A DNA stretch of 8,116 nucleotides from FW021-bin31 sp036278455 (GCA_036278455.1 DASULB010000340.1:1-8116); one strand, 5' to 3'; shown: positions 1 to 7,308, counted from the stretch's first letter. The notes: generated from the sequence alone by a model not told the origin. Numbers and translations: made by a program.

Positions 1-110
1 CGATCTATGAATCGGTGGCCCAAAGGGATGAGGTGCTGAAGTTGCCTTTTGCCCAAGGCATCAACTGGGCGCATAACCGCCTGGAGGAGATCTTAAGCAA
101 GTTAAAATGA
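1..110 (+). CDS. C-terminal end of an unidentified protein (5' truncated by window)
   Basis: The frame starting at base 3 is open from the window edge to a TGA at 108-110 and gives 35 residues beginning IYESVAQRDEVLKLPFAQG and ending in a charged helix-like tail (RLEEILSKLK). The base composition and codon use look like real coding sequence. The pattern of an IYES-type helix, a short charged turn and then a hydrophobic strand resembles the C-terminus of Gfo/Idh/MocA-family NAD(P)-dependent oxidoreductases, but 35 residues are too few to be sure. The start lies outside the window. It reads towards the DoxX remnant, which begins about 75 bases downstream. The reading frame is fairly secure; the family is a guess. 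Confidence 0.5.
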   Translation, partial: IYESVAQRDEVLKLPFAQGINWAHNRLEEILSKLK

Positions 111-184
111 ATCTGCCTCAAGCCACCAAGTCACCCAGAAAACCGTTGCTTCTCTGTACTCATGGGTACAAAATATACAAACCC

Positions 185-587
185 GTGGAGAAACTAAAAA
201 GTCATCTATTGGATTACCTCCATCTAGTTGGCATTGGGCATGGTTTCAACCGGGGCAATACAACTATTCATAGGAAAAACCGGAACAGTTGGCGTGGATG
301 GTCTGGTCCATTTAGGCTCCCCCCTATATTTGCTAACTTTGCTCGGAATCTGGAAAATGCCGGGTATTATTGCTGTGCTTATTCCTAAATACCCTTTATT
401 GAAAGAATGAGCTTATGCAGGCTTTTTCTTTGTCTGTTAAGAGCGCTGTTCTTGCATATTATTTTGGGTGACTCCTTGAAGGAAGGATGTTTTTTCGGCA
501 TTGATCTTGCTGATTCTAAGCCCATTATCGTTGTATTTCAGACCTGCAGGCAAAAAAATTGTTTTCCTTCATTCAAAATGTGAATAG
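185..587 (+). pseudogene. Decayed DoxX-like (DoxX_2 type) small membrane protein
   Basis: No intact ORF exists here, but three frames read in turn reconstruct a DoxX-like integral membrane protein of roughly 120-130 residues. A possible GTG start at 185 begins VEKLK. After a one-base change in an A-run near 195-200 the frame reads KVIYWITSI, a TAG at 225, then LALGMVSTGAIQLF and the family hallmark WKMPGIIAVLIPKYPLLKE. A TGA at 408 replaces the Trp of the usual KEWAYAGFFF, and AYAGFFF follows. Around 434-484 the match moves to the next frame (HIILGDSLKE), then returns at about 489 (SALILLIL, YFRPAGKKIV). This makes two in-frame stops and about three frame changes. The hydrophobic stretches correspond to the expected transmembrane helices. 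Members of this family are small multi-helix membrane proteins of poorly defined function. The end is approximate (TAG at 585-587), and the remnant lies directly before the YdeI-family start at 589. Confidence 0.82.
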
Positions 588-588
588 C

Positions 589-1167
589 ATGAATTCCAAA
601 GTAGACTGGTACTTCAATAAAGCCGGGAAATGGCAGAAAGAAATAAAGGAGTTGCGGAGCATCATCCTGGATACGCAACTGGCGGAAGACCTCAAGTGGG
701 GATGTCCCTGCTACACTTTCGAGGGTAGCAACATTGTGCTGATCCATGTGTTTAAAGATTATTGCGCAGTACTGTTTTTCAAAGGCGTACTGTTAAAGGA
801 TCCGAAAAAAGTGCTGATCCAGCAAACGGAAAACGTACAGGCAGCGCGTCAGATGCGGTTCACCTCCGTGGAGGAAGTAAAAAAGCACGGCGCGGCACTA
901 AAGGCTTATATCTTTGAAGCGGTACAGGTAGAAGAAAAAGGCCTGAAGGTGCCGATGAAAAAGACCAGGGACTTCGCGATGCCGGAAGAATTTCAAAACA
1001 GGCTGGATGAAGATCCGGAACTGAAGGCGGCTTTTGAGGCATTGACACCAGGAAGGCAACGGGCATACCTCTTTCATTTCGGGGAGGCCAAGCTCTCCAA
1101 AACCCGCGCGGCACGGGTGCAAAAGGCCATCCCACAGATACTGGAGGGAAAGGGATTGGACGATTAA
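589..1167 (+). CDS. YdeI/OmpD-associated family protein (DUF1801 + OmdA domains)
   Basis: This encodes 192 residues. The N-terminal two thirds (about residues 15-120) match the DUF1801 fold as I know it: KWQKEIKELRSII, then DLKWGCPCYTFEGSNI and YCAVLFFKGVLLKDP. The C-terminal part (about 140-192) matches the bacteriocin-protection YdeI/OmpD-associated domain, with FQNRLDEDPELKAAFEALTP and RQRAYLFHFGEAKLSKTRAA. I see no signal peptide or membrane segment, so a cytosolic protein is expected. The biochemical role is undefined; Salmonella YdeI relatives are linked to antimicrobial peptide resistance. I chose the ATG at 589 because homologues start near MNSKVDWYF. A longer in-frame start at 559 would lie inside the DoxX remnant. 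The protein is full length for its family. The next gene starts 37 bases downstream on the same strand, so the two are probably co-transcribed. There is no clear ribosome binding site. Confidence 0.9.
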   Translation: MNSKVDWYFNKAGKWQKEIKELRSIILDTQLAEDLKWGCPCYTFEGSNIVLIHVFKDYCAVLFFKGVLLKDPKKVLIQQTENVQAARQMRFTSVEEVKKHGAALKAYIFEAVQVEEKGLKVPMKKTRDFAMPEEFQNRLDEDPELKAAFEALTPGRQRAYLFHFGEAKLSKTRAARVQKAIPQILEGKGLDD

Positions 1168-1204
1168 TCCATTCGATGATAAAACCGCAGATGAAAGAAT
1201 TAGT

Positions 1205-1771
1205 ATGAATAGCAAGAAAAAGAAATTGTCCCCGGAACAACGAGCTGGACTACTCAGCACATTGAAAGCCCGTTTTGATAAAAATATGAGCCGCCACAAA
1301 GGCCTCCAATGGACTAAAGTACAGGCAAAGCTGGAAGATAATCCCGATAAACTGTGGTCGCTCAATGAAATGGAAAAAACCGGCGGCGAGCCGGATATTG
1401 TCGGCCATGATAAAAAATCCGGCGAATACCTGTTTTACGATTGTGCGCCGGAAAGCCCTAAGGGCCGCAGAAGCCTGTGTTACGACCGGGAAGCACTGGA
1501 GTCTAGGAAAGCACATAAGCCGGAAAATACGGCTGTGGATATGGCGGCTGCCATGGGTATTACACTTTTGACGGAAGATCAATACCTTGAGCTGCAAAAG
1601 CTTGAAAATTTTGATACAAAAACATCAAGCTGGGTGAAGACACCCCCTGATGTCAGAAAATTTGGAGGTGCGCTTTTTTGCGATCGCCGCTACGGCAAAG
1701 TCTTTCTGTATCATAATGGTGCGGACTCGTATTATGCCGCCAGGGGATTTAGGGGCGCGTTGGGCGTCTGA
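1205..1771 (+). CDS. DUF4256 domain-containing protein
   Basis: This encodes 188 residues that match the DUF4256 family along the whole length. Recognisable blocks are LSPEQRAGLLSTLKARFDKN (residues about 8-27), LWSLNEMEKTGGEPDIVG (about 50-67), FYDCAPESPKGRRSLCYDRE (about 77-96), an NTAVDMAAAMGITLLTE segment, FDTKTSSWVKTPPDVRK (about 136-152) and the terminal YYAARGFRGALGV. The protein appears complete and soluble, with no signal peptide. No function is established for the family. The conserved GEPDIVG, YDREALESRK and CDRRYG motifs suggest an enzyme-like fold, but that is only an inference. It lies 37 bases after the YdeI-family gene and probably shares its transcript. The start at 1205 is the first ATG compatible with the family's N-terminus. 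Confidence 0.9.
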   Translation: MNSKKKKLSPEQRAGLLSTLKARFDKNMSRHKGLQWTKVQAKLEDNPDKLWSLNEMEKTGGEPDIVGHDKKSGEYLFYDCAPESPKGRRSLCYDREALESRKAHKPENTAVDMAAAMGITLLTEDQYLELQKLENFDTKTSSWVKTPPDVRKFGGALFCDRRYGKVFLYHNGADSYYAARGFRGALGV

Positions 1772-2145
1772 CTTCGTCGAATTAAGGGACATTTACCACA
1801 TTCTACAGGATTTACCGATTTTGCCACTCCGGCCGTGAATTCCTCCCAAAATTATTTTCCTCCCTGATACTGACTGAATGCGGCAAAGACAAGATTATCT
1901 CAGACTTAGGCCTCACTCACTCTGGATAAGTTGAGCCACAAAACGATAACGTGCAAAAATCCATTACCCTCCTCTACCCTACTTTTAAAAAAAATCCTCC
2001 TCTACGAAAATAAAATTTTATCAAGGGCCTACCAATCACTCTCATTCAGAGTATTATAACAGCTCTTGTTAGAAGATATACAAGAAAAATGCAGGAAATA
2101 TGAATAAAATTTAAGATTTTTGCACTGTATTCTAAAATTTATAAA
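1772..2145 (+). promoter_or_regulatory. A/T-rich leader region upstream of leuC
   Basis: I find no protein gene in these 374 bases. The distal part after the DUF4256 stop has no convincing hairpin followed by T residues. The proximal 150 bases are strongly A/T rich and presumably carry the leu operon promoter. The best -7-like element is GATTTTTG at 2115-2122, seven of eight to TAnnTTTG, but no TTTG lies 19-21 bases upstream, so I do not call it firmly. Small inverted pieces (CTCT-cattc-AGAG near 2039-2051; AACA-gctct-TGTT near 2058-2070) could form minor hairpins. A GTG-initiated 20-codon frame at 1951-2013 contains three Leu codons, which is too few to claim as a leader peptide. Confidence 0.4.
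1968..2005 (+). repeat. Direct repeat CCTCCTCTAC, two copies 28 bases apart
   Basis: The ten bases CCTCCTCTAC occur at 1968-1977 and again at 1996-2005, separated by an A/T-rich spacer containing an A8 run. They lie about 140-180 bases upstream of leuC, where an activator or repressor site for the operon could be. The repeat is exact, but its function is unknown and short pyrimidine repeats can arise by chance. Confidence 0.45.
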
Positions 2146-3546
2146 ATGAATCAGTTACCCACTACCCTGTTTGACAAAGTATGGGATTCACACGTAGTCA
2201 GGAAAATAGAAGGTGGTCCGGATGTGTTTTTCATTGACCGTCATTTCATTCATGAAGTGACCAGCCCGGTAGCATTTCTGGGACTGGAAACTCGTGGGCT
2301 CAATGTGATGTTTCCAGAAAAAACATTTGCCACAGCAGATCATAACACCCCTACGATGAATCAGCATTTGCCGGTGAAAGATGCTTTATCAGCAAGTCAG
2401 CTTAATGCATTGAAGATCAATTCGGATAAGTATGGTATTTCACATTGGGGTTTAGGTAACCCAAAGAATGGCATTGTGCATGTGGTAGGTCCTGAAAACG
2501 GCATTACGCTTCCCGGTATGACGATCGTGTGCGGTGATTCACATACCTCCACTCACGGCGCATTCGGCACTATTGCATTTGGAATTGGCACCTCTGAAGT
2601 GGAAATGGTGCTCTCCACCCAATGCATTATGCAGCCAAAGCCAAAGAAAATGCGCATCAAAGTGGATGGTAAGCTGGGTAGAGCTGTTATGTCAAAAGAT
2701 GTAATCTTGTACATCATTTCCAAACTGACGGCTTCCGGCGCCACAGGTTATTTTGTAGAATATGCAGGAGAAGTGTTTGAAAACATGACCATGGAAGGCC
2801 GCATGACAGTTTGTAACATGAGCATTGAAATGGGAGCCCGTGGCGGTATGATAGCGCCGGATGAAACTACTTTTTCATATTTAAAAGGCAGAGAAAAAGC
2901 ACCCAAAGGAGAAAACTGGGAAAAATCGCTTGCTTACTGGAAAACCCTGAAAACCGATGAAGGTGCCGAATTTGACCTGGAATATAATTTTGATGCGGCC
3001 GATATCGAACCCATGATCACTTTTGGTACTAACCCGGGCATGGGAATTGGTATTACCAAGCATATTCCCGAATCTCAGGGAGGTAGCAGAGCCAGTTTTG
3101 AAAAATCCCTTGATTATATGGGATTTCATGAAGCGGAAAACATGCTGGGGAAAAAAGTTGACTACGTATTTATTGGGAGCTGCACCAACGGGCGCATTGA
3201 AGATTTCCGCGCTTTTGCCTCTATTGTGAAGGGTCGGAAGAAAGCGGCACATGTGACAGCCTGGGTAGTCCCGGGTTCGCATATCGTGGAACAACAAATT
3301 AAAGAAGAAGGCATACTGGATATTCTGACGGAAGCAGGATTTGTGCTCCGCCAGCCGGGATGTTCTGCCTGCCTGGCGATGAATGACGATAAAATTCCTG
3401 CCGGAAAATACGCGATGAGCACCAGCAACCGGAATTTTGAAGGGAGACAGGGCCCCGGCGCCAGAACCATGCTGGCCAGCCCTCTGGCGGCAGCCGCAGC
3501 AGCAGTAACAGGCGTTGTAACCGACCCCCGGGACCTGATTGATTAA
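2146..3546 (+). CDS. leuC: 3-isopropylmalate dehydratase large subunit LeuC
   Basis: This 466-residue protein has the expected length for bacterial LeuC. It is the large subunit of the cytosolic isopropylmalate isomerase, which with LeuD interconverts 2- and 3-isopropylmalate, and in many bacteria citramalate and erythro-3-methylmalate. Visible aconitase-superfamily signatures are MTIVCGDSHTSTHGAFG (about 125-141), VFIGSCTNGRIEDFR (341-355) and QPGCSACLAMNDD (403-415). The three cysteines that ligate the [4Fe-4S] cluster are therefore Cys346, Cys406 and Cys409. The SNRNFEGRQG loop (427-436) and the PGMTIVCGDSH block are intact, so an active enzyme is expected. The ATG at 2146 gives the family N-terminus (TLFDKVWDSHVV) and is preceded by A/T-rich sequence with no Shine-Dalgarno. 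It opens the operon; leuD follows after 44 bases. Confidence 0.98.
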   Translation: MNQLPTTLFDKVWDSHVVRKIEGGPDVFFIDRHFIHEVTSPVAFLGLETRGLNVMFPEKTFATADHNTPTMNQHLPVKDALSASQLNALKINSDKYGISHWGLGNPKNGIVHVVGPENGITLPGMTIVCGDSHTSTHGAFGTIAFGIGTSEVEMVLSTQCIMQPKPKKMRIKVDGKLGRAVMSKDVILYIISKLTASGATGYFVEYAGEVFENMTMEGRMTVCNMSIEMGARGGMIAPDETTFSYLKGREKAPKGENWEKSLAYWKTLKTDEGAEFDLEYNFDAADIEPMITFGTNPGMGIGITKHIPESQGGSRASFEKSLDYMGFHEAENMLGKKVDYVFIGSCTNGRIEDFRAFASIVKGRKKAAHVTAWVVPGSHIVEQQIKEEGILDILTEAGFVLRQPGCSACLAMNDDKIPAGKYAMSTSNRNFEGRQGPGARTMLASPLAAAAAAVTGVVTDPRDLID

Positions 3547-3590
3547 TACATTCCGGTGCCCTATTATAATAGAAAACTTAAACAGTAATA

Positions 3591-4187
3591 ATGGCTTACG
3601 ATAAATTCACCTTGTTAAAGAGTTCGGCAGTTCCGATGCCCATTGAAAATGTAGATACTGATCAGATTATCCCGGCCCGTTTTCTGAAAGCCGTTGAACG
3701 TAAAGGCTTTGGTGATAATCTTTTTCGTGATTGGCGGTACAATTCTGATGGTACGCCTAAAAGAGATTTTGTTTTAAATAACCCTGTTTACTCAGGCAAA
3801 ATATTGGTAGGAGGCCGGAATTTCGGGAGTGGCAGCAGTCGCGAACACGCAGCCTGGGCCATCTATGATTATGGTTTTCGTTGCGTAGTTTCCAGTTTCT
3901 TTGCGGATATTTTTAAGAACAATTCTTTAAACGTCGGTATATTACCTGTTCAGGTAAGCGCCGGCTTTTTGGATAAGATATTTACTGCAATTGAAAATGA
4001 TCCCCAGACGGAACTGGAGGTGAATCTTCCGAATCAGACCATCACTATTCTGGCTACAGGAGAAAATGAAACATTTGATATCAACAGCTATAAAAAGAAC
4101 AACCTCATGAATGGCTATGACGATATTGATTATCTGCAAGCCATGAAAGATGAGATCCGGTCTTTCGCTGCGAACAGCCTTTATTAA
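3591..4187 (+). CDS. leuD: 3-isopropylmalate dehydratase small subunit LeuD
   Basis: This 198-residue protein is the swivel-domain partner of LeuC and is normal length for the family. Family signatures are clear: the NVDTDQIIPARFLK motif at residues 20-33 and the GGRNFGSGSSREHAAWA substrate-recognition loop at 74-90, including the Ser/Arg/Glu residues that contact the substrate carboxylates in the superfamily. The C-terminal NNLMNGYDDIDYLQ segment is also typical. LeuC and LeuD form the heterodimeric isomerase that accepts both isopropylmalate and citramalate-derived intermediates in organisms with the pyruvate route. It begins 44 bases after leuC and ends 20 bases before the synthase gene, which supports one transcript. 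The ATG at 3591 places the IENVDTDQIIPAR motif at its usual distance from the N-terminus. No Shine-Dalgarno is visible. Confidence 0.98.
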   Translation: MAYDKFTLLKSSAVPMPIENVDTDQIIPARFLKAVERKGFGDNLFRDWRYNSDGTPKRDFVLNNPVYSGKILVGGRNFGSGSSREHAAWAIYDYGFRCVVSSFFADIFKNNSLNVGILPVQVSAGFLDKIFTAIENDPQTELEVNLPNQTITILATGENETFDINSYKKNNLMNGYDDIDYLQAMKDEIRSFAANSLY

Positions 4188-4207
4188 AAAAATAACCTGC
4201 AACTATT

Positions 4208-5731
4208 ATGTCAATTGCCCGTCGTTACGTTGAAATAATGGATACCACGCTGCGTGATGGCGAGCAAACCAGCGGTGTTTCCTTTTCCCCACCGGAAAAG
4301 CTGACGATTGCCCAACTCCTGTTAACCGAAGTAAAGGTCGATCGCATCGAAATTGCGTCAGCCCGCGTATCGGATGGCGAATTAGCCGCCGTAAAAGCCA
4401 TTACCAAATGGGCAAAGGCAAATGGATATTTAAACCGGGTAGAGGTACTGACCTTTATAGATGGAGATGTTTCCATACAATGGATGATGAAGTCCGGGGC
4501 TAAGGTGATGAATTTATTGACCAAAGGATCGCTTAATCATTTAACCCACCAATTAAAGAAAAAGCCTGAACAGCATTTTGCAGATGTAGCTGCTGTGATA
4601 AAGCTGGCGGGGAAAAAGGGACTGGAATGCAACGTATACCTGGAAGACTGGAGCAATGGCATGCGACATTCCAAAAAATATGTTTTCCAATACCTGGATT
4701 TCCTGCAACACCAGCCTGTAAAGAGGGTTATGCTGCCTGATACACTTGGAATTCTTACCCCTTCGGAAATACGGGAATTTGTATCGGAGATTGTGCAGCG
4801 TTATCCCAAGGTCCATTTTGATCTTCATACGCACAACGATTACGATCTGGGTACAGCTAATGTATTGGAAGGCGTAAAAGCCGGGGTTCAGGGTATTCAC
4901 CTTACCATCAACGGGATGGGCGAAAGGGCGGGAAATACGCCGTTAGCAAGCGCCATCGCTGTTTTAAATGATTTTGCTCCCTGCGCAAGGGCAAAAGTGG
5001 ATGAGAAATCACTATACCGCGTGAGCAAGCTGGTGGAAACATTTTCGGGAATCCGTATCCCGACAAATAAACCTGTAGTTGGGGAGAATGTATTTACACA
5101 AACTGCCGGTATTCACGCAGATGGCGACAAGAAAAACAAATTGTATTTCAGCGACCTCATGCCTGAACGTTTTGACCGCCAACGCAGGTATGCCCTGGGC
5201 AAAACAAGTGGGAAAGCCAATATTGAAAATAATCTTCAACAGCTTGGTATTCAACTGCCGGCCCCTGACCTCAAAAAAGTAACACAACGCATCATCGAAT
5301 TGGGTGACCGGAAAGAAATGGTCACACAGGCTGATTTGCCTTATATCATATCGGATGTATTGGACAGCAATACGATTGAAAGGAAAGTGAAAATAGAGAA
5401 CTACGTACTTACCCACATAAAAAATTTCAGGCCGTCTGTATCATTAATCATTTCAATAAAAGGAAAACTCTTTGAAGAACATTCGGATGGCGACGGACAA
5501 TATGATGCGTTTATGAATGCATTGAAAAAGGTCTACAGAAAAATGAAGCAACAATTACCTGATTTAACGGACTATGCGGTTCGCATCCCGCCGGGCGGTA
5601 AGAGCGATGCCTTGTGCGAAACGATCATTACCTGGTGCTATAACAAAAGAGAATTTAAGACCAGGGGGCTCGACAGCGATCAGACCGTAGCCGCCATAAA
5701 GGCAACCTTAAAGATGCTAAATTTAATATAG
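4208..5731 (+). CDS. cimA: (R)-citramalate synthase CimA (LeuA-family; possible 2-isopropylmalate synthase)
   Basis: This 507-residue protein has a DRE-TIM metallolyase barrel (about 1-325), a linker and a C-terminal LeuA_dimer regulatory domain (about 385-507). Visible catalytic residues are Arg16-Asp17 in LRDGEQT, Glu146, His207 and His209 in HTHND (metal ligands with Asp17), the NGMGERAGN loop at 235-243 and His303 in GIHADGDKK. The residues I recall as the pyruvate-selective pocket of Leptospira interrogans citramalate synthase, Leu81, Leu104 and Tyr144, fall at the same positions here; isopropylmalate synthases carry polar or smaller residues at two of these. It should therefore condense pyruvate with acetyl-CoA rather than 2-oxoisovalerate. 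Automated annotation may call it 2-isopropylmalate synthase. The regulatory domain keeps YDAFMNAL and DYAVRIPPGGKSDAL, which suggests isoleucine feedback control. It lies 20 bases after leuD and 41 before leuB. Family certain; substrate inferred. Confidence 0.85.
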   Translation: MSIARRYVEIMDTTLRDGEQTSGVSFSPPEKLTIAQLLLTEVKVDRIEIASARVSDGELAAVKAITKWAKANGYLNRVEVLTFIDGDVSIQWMMKSGAKVMNLLTKGSLNHLTHQLKKKPEQHFADVAAVIKLAGKKGLECNVYLEDWSNGMRHSKKYVFQYLDFLQHQPVKRVMLPDTLGILTPSEIREFVSEIVQRYPKVHFDLHTHNDYDLGTANVLEGVKAGVQGIHLTINGMGERAGNTPLASAIAVLNDFAPCARAKVDEKSLYRVSKLVETFSGIRIPTNKPVVGENVFTQTAGIHADGDKKNKLYFSDLMPERFDRQRRYALGKTSGKANIENNLQQLGIQLPAPDLKKVTQRIIELGDRKEMVTQADLPYIISDVLDSNTIERKVKIENYVLTHIKNFRPSVSLIISIKGKLFEEHSDGDGQYDAFMNALKKVYRKMKQQLPDLTDYAVRIPPGGKSDALCETIITWCYNKREFKTRGLDSDQTVAAIKATLKMLNLI

Positions 5732-5772
5732 GACACCAGAGACAGCTTATTATTTAATTCAATAAACAACGA

Positions 5773-6846
5773 ATGGCGACCAAACATATTTTAATTGTTC
5801 CCGGTGATGGAATCGGCCAAGAAGTAACAGCAATAGGCAAAGACGTTTTAGACAAAATAGCATCGAAATTTGGACATACCTTTACTTACGATGAAGCGCT
5901 TGTTGGACATGTGGCTATTGAAGCGACGGGGAATCCCCTACCGGATGAATCGCTGGAAAAAATGCGACAATCCGATGCGGTATTATTTGGTGCCGTAGGA
6001 CATCCAAAATATGACAACGACCCCTCTGCCAAAGTAAGGCCGGAACAGGGCCTTTTGAAAATGCGTAAAGAACTGGGATTATATGCCAATATCCGTCCCA
6101 TTAAATTATTTGATGAATTGCTGAGTGCCTCCAGCATCAAGCCTGAAATATTAAAGGGAGCTGATATCCTTTTCTTTCGCGAGCTGACCGGTGATATCTA
6201 TTTCGGAGAGAAAGGGAGAAAAAACAATGGTGATACTGCTTATGATATTGCTGAATACAGCCGCTATGAAGTAGAACGTATTGCCCGAAAGGCCTTTGAT
6301 GCTGCCAGAACAAGGAGAAAGAAACTATGTTCCGTAGATAAAGCAAATGTCATTGAAACGTCCAGGCTTTGGAGAGAGGTTGTACAAAAGGTAGCATCCG
6401 ATTACCCGGATGTGGAAGTAGAGTACCAGTTTGTCGATGCTACCGCTATGTTACTGATAAAAGACCCTTGTCGTTTCGATGTGGTTGTTACGGCCAATCT
6501 CTTTGGCGATATTCTTACCGATGAAGCCTCGCAGATAGCAGGTTCCATGGGAATGCTGGCTTCCGCCTCCGTGGGCGATGGCACAGGCGTTTATGAGCCT
6601 ATTCATGGATCTGCCCATGACATTACAGGTCAGGGTATTGCCAATCCATTAGCATCCATTTTATCTGCCGCCTTATTATTGGATATTTCTTTTGGTATGA
6701 AGGAAGAATCGGAACTTATCGTCAATGCTGTAGACAAATTTTTAAAAGCCGGATTCCGCACAAGAGATATTGCCGTTTCTCAAACGCCTGCCGATAAAAT
6801 ATTAGGTACAGAGGCAACAGGCGAAGCAGTGCTTAAGTTTATCTGA
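5773..6846 (+). CDS. leuB: 3-isopropylmalate dehydrogenase LeuB
   Basis: This 357-residue protein is a full-length member of the isocitrate/isopropylmalate dehydrogenase family. It performs the NAD-dependent oxidative decarboxylation of 3-isopropylmalate and, in the citramalate route, of erythro-3-methylmalate to 2-oxobutyrate. Visible motifs are GDGIGQEV (11-18), LLKMRKELGLYANIRPI (94-110) with substrate arginines Arg98 and Arg108, RELTGDIYFGEKG (136-148) with Arg136 and Tyr143, SVDKANVIETSRLWREVV (187-204) with Lys190, and metal-binding Asp222, Asp246 and Asp250 in VDATAMLL and LFGDILTDEASQ. The NAD-binding loop EPIHGSAHDITGQGIANP (275-292) is intact. The ATG at 5773 gives the standard N-terminus (KHILIVPGDGIG). 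It is the last gene of the operon. Its stop codon lies inside the perfect palindrome TCTGATCAGA (6842-6851), which has no T-tract and is too short to call a terminator. Confidence 0.97.
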   Translation: MATKHILIVPGDGIGQEVTAIGKDVLDKIASKFGHTFTYDEALVGHVAIEATGNPLPDESLEKMRQSDAVLFGAVGHPKYDNDPSAKVRPEQGLLKMRKELGLYANIRPIKLFDELLSASSIKPEILKGADILFFRELTGDIYFGEKGRKNNGDTAYDIAEYSRYEVERIARKAFDAARTRRKKLCSVDKANVIETSRLWREVVQKVASDYPDVEVEYQFVDATAMLLIKDPCRFDVVVTANLFGDILTDEASQIAGSMGMLASASVGDGTGVYEPIHGSAHDITGQGIANPLASILSAALLLDISFGMKEESELIVNAVDKFLKAGFRTRDIAVSQTPADKILGTEATGEAVLKFI

Positions 6847-7142
6847 TCAGAAAGATAAAAAATATTATCATTCATAAAGCAGATTAAGATGTACAAGAGC
6901 ACTGCCCCTACCCTCCCTTAACGCCACGCTATTCAATATAGGATGTTTTCCGATCTCTACTTACTCTCTAAGAATTGGGTAGAGAATAATGATTCCGCCA
7001 AAACCTATCATTGGATCTGTGGATAACTTCATACATCTGATCGACATGAAATCTAAAGGGCCCACGGGGGCTTATAATATCATTGTTTCCAATATATAAA
7101 AAGGGCTATTGGGATCATATTTGCTGTTTAATTCCTTTCAGA
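6847..7142 (+). other. Gene-free gap between leuB and the tRNA-array promoter
   Basis: I see no convincing protein or RNA gene in these 296 bases. An inverted repeat, TCTCTAC at 6954-6960 and GTAGAGA at 6979-6985, encloses an 18-base loop. It has no T-tract and is a weak candidate for the leu operon terminator. Composition is mixed, with short G/C patches (GGGCCCACGGGGG near 7059) in A/T-rich sequence. The change from chromosomal operon to the array lies in or near this gap, but I cannot find direct repeats that would mark an element end. Confidence 0.5.
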
Positions 7143-7174
7143 TTTGGCCATCTAAAATATTAATTATAAATTTG
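7143..7174 (+). promoter_or_regulatory. Bacteroidota housekeeping sigma promoter for the array leader
   Basis: The -33 element TTTG (7143-7146) and the -7 element TAAATTTG (7167-7174) match the Bacteroidota consensus TTTG / TAnnTTTG exactly, with a 20-base spacer in the accepted 19-21 range. The downstream bases CACCCG suggest a start of transcription near 7180-7184. The only features downstream are a possible 26-codon ORF, a terminator-like hairpin and the tRNA array, so this promoter most probably drives the array. Confidence 0.8.
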
Positions 7175-7203
7175 CACCCGTAAAAATTTTAAAGAAAATT
7201 TCA

Positions 7204-7284
7204 ATGTTACTCGTCATAAATATGGGCATTATTGAAGGAACGGATAAAAAATCCGGCTCCATGGCTCCTATTGTTTGTACGTAA
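7204..7284 (+). CDS. Possible 26-residue leader ORF (doubtful)
   Basis: An ATG about 20-25 bases after the predicted transcription start opens a 26-codon frame beginning MLLVINMGIIEGTDKKSG and ending MAPIVCT before TAA at 7282. A second ATG at 7222 would give a 20-residue product. I do not recognise the peptide. It would be the first ORF on a short transcript that reaches a terminator-like hairpin at 7309, which is the geometry of a leader peptide. It is not rich in any one amino acid, so classical attenuation is not indicated. The transcript could equally be a non-coding leader. There is no visible Shine-Dalgarno, as elsewhere in this window. Confidence 0.25.
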   Translation: MLLVINMGIIEGTDKKSGSMAPIVCT

Positions 7285-7308
7285 CACACAAGAAAATACA
7301 AATAACCA

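Noticed and set aside
107..388. 93-codon frame overlapping the DoxX remnant
   Set aside because: No family resemblance; it is an out-of-frame reading across decayed DoxX sequence, whose own frames give recognisable blocks.
860..1365. Two long minus-strand frames opposite the YdeI-family and DUF4256 genes
   Set aside because: They are antisense shadows of well-supported genes, with low-complexity and unrecognisable products.
1951..2013. 20-codon GTG-started frame as a leucine leader peptide
   Set aside because: Only three Leu codons, not consecutive enough, a weak start codon, and no clear terminator/antiterminator pair before leuC.
2115..2122. GATTTTTG as the leu operon -7 element
   Set aside because: It matches seven of eight positions, but no TTTG or TTG lies 19-21 bases upstream, so I left it as a note in the region entry.
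6842..6851. Palindrome TCTGATCAGA at the leuB stop as a terminator
   Set aside because: The stem is only five base pairs with no loop, and no T-tract follows.
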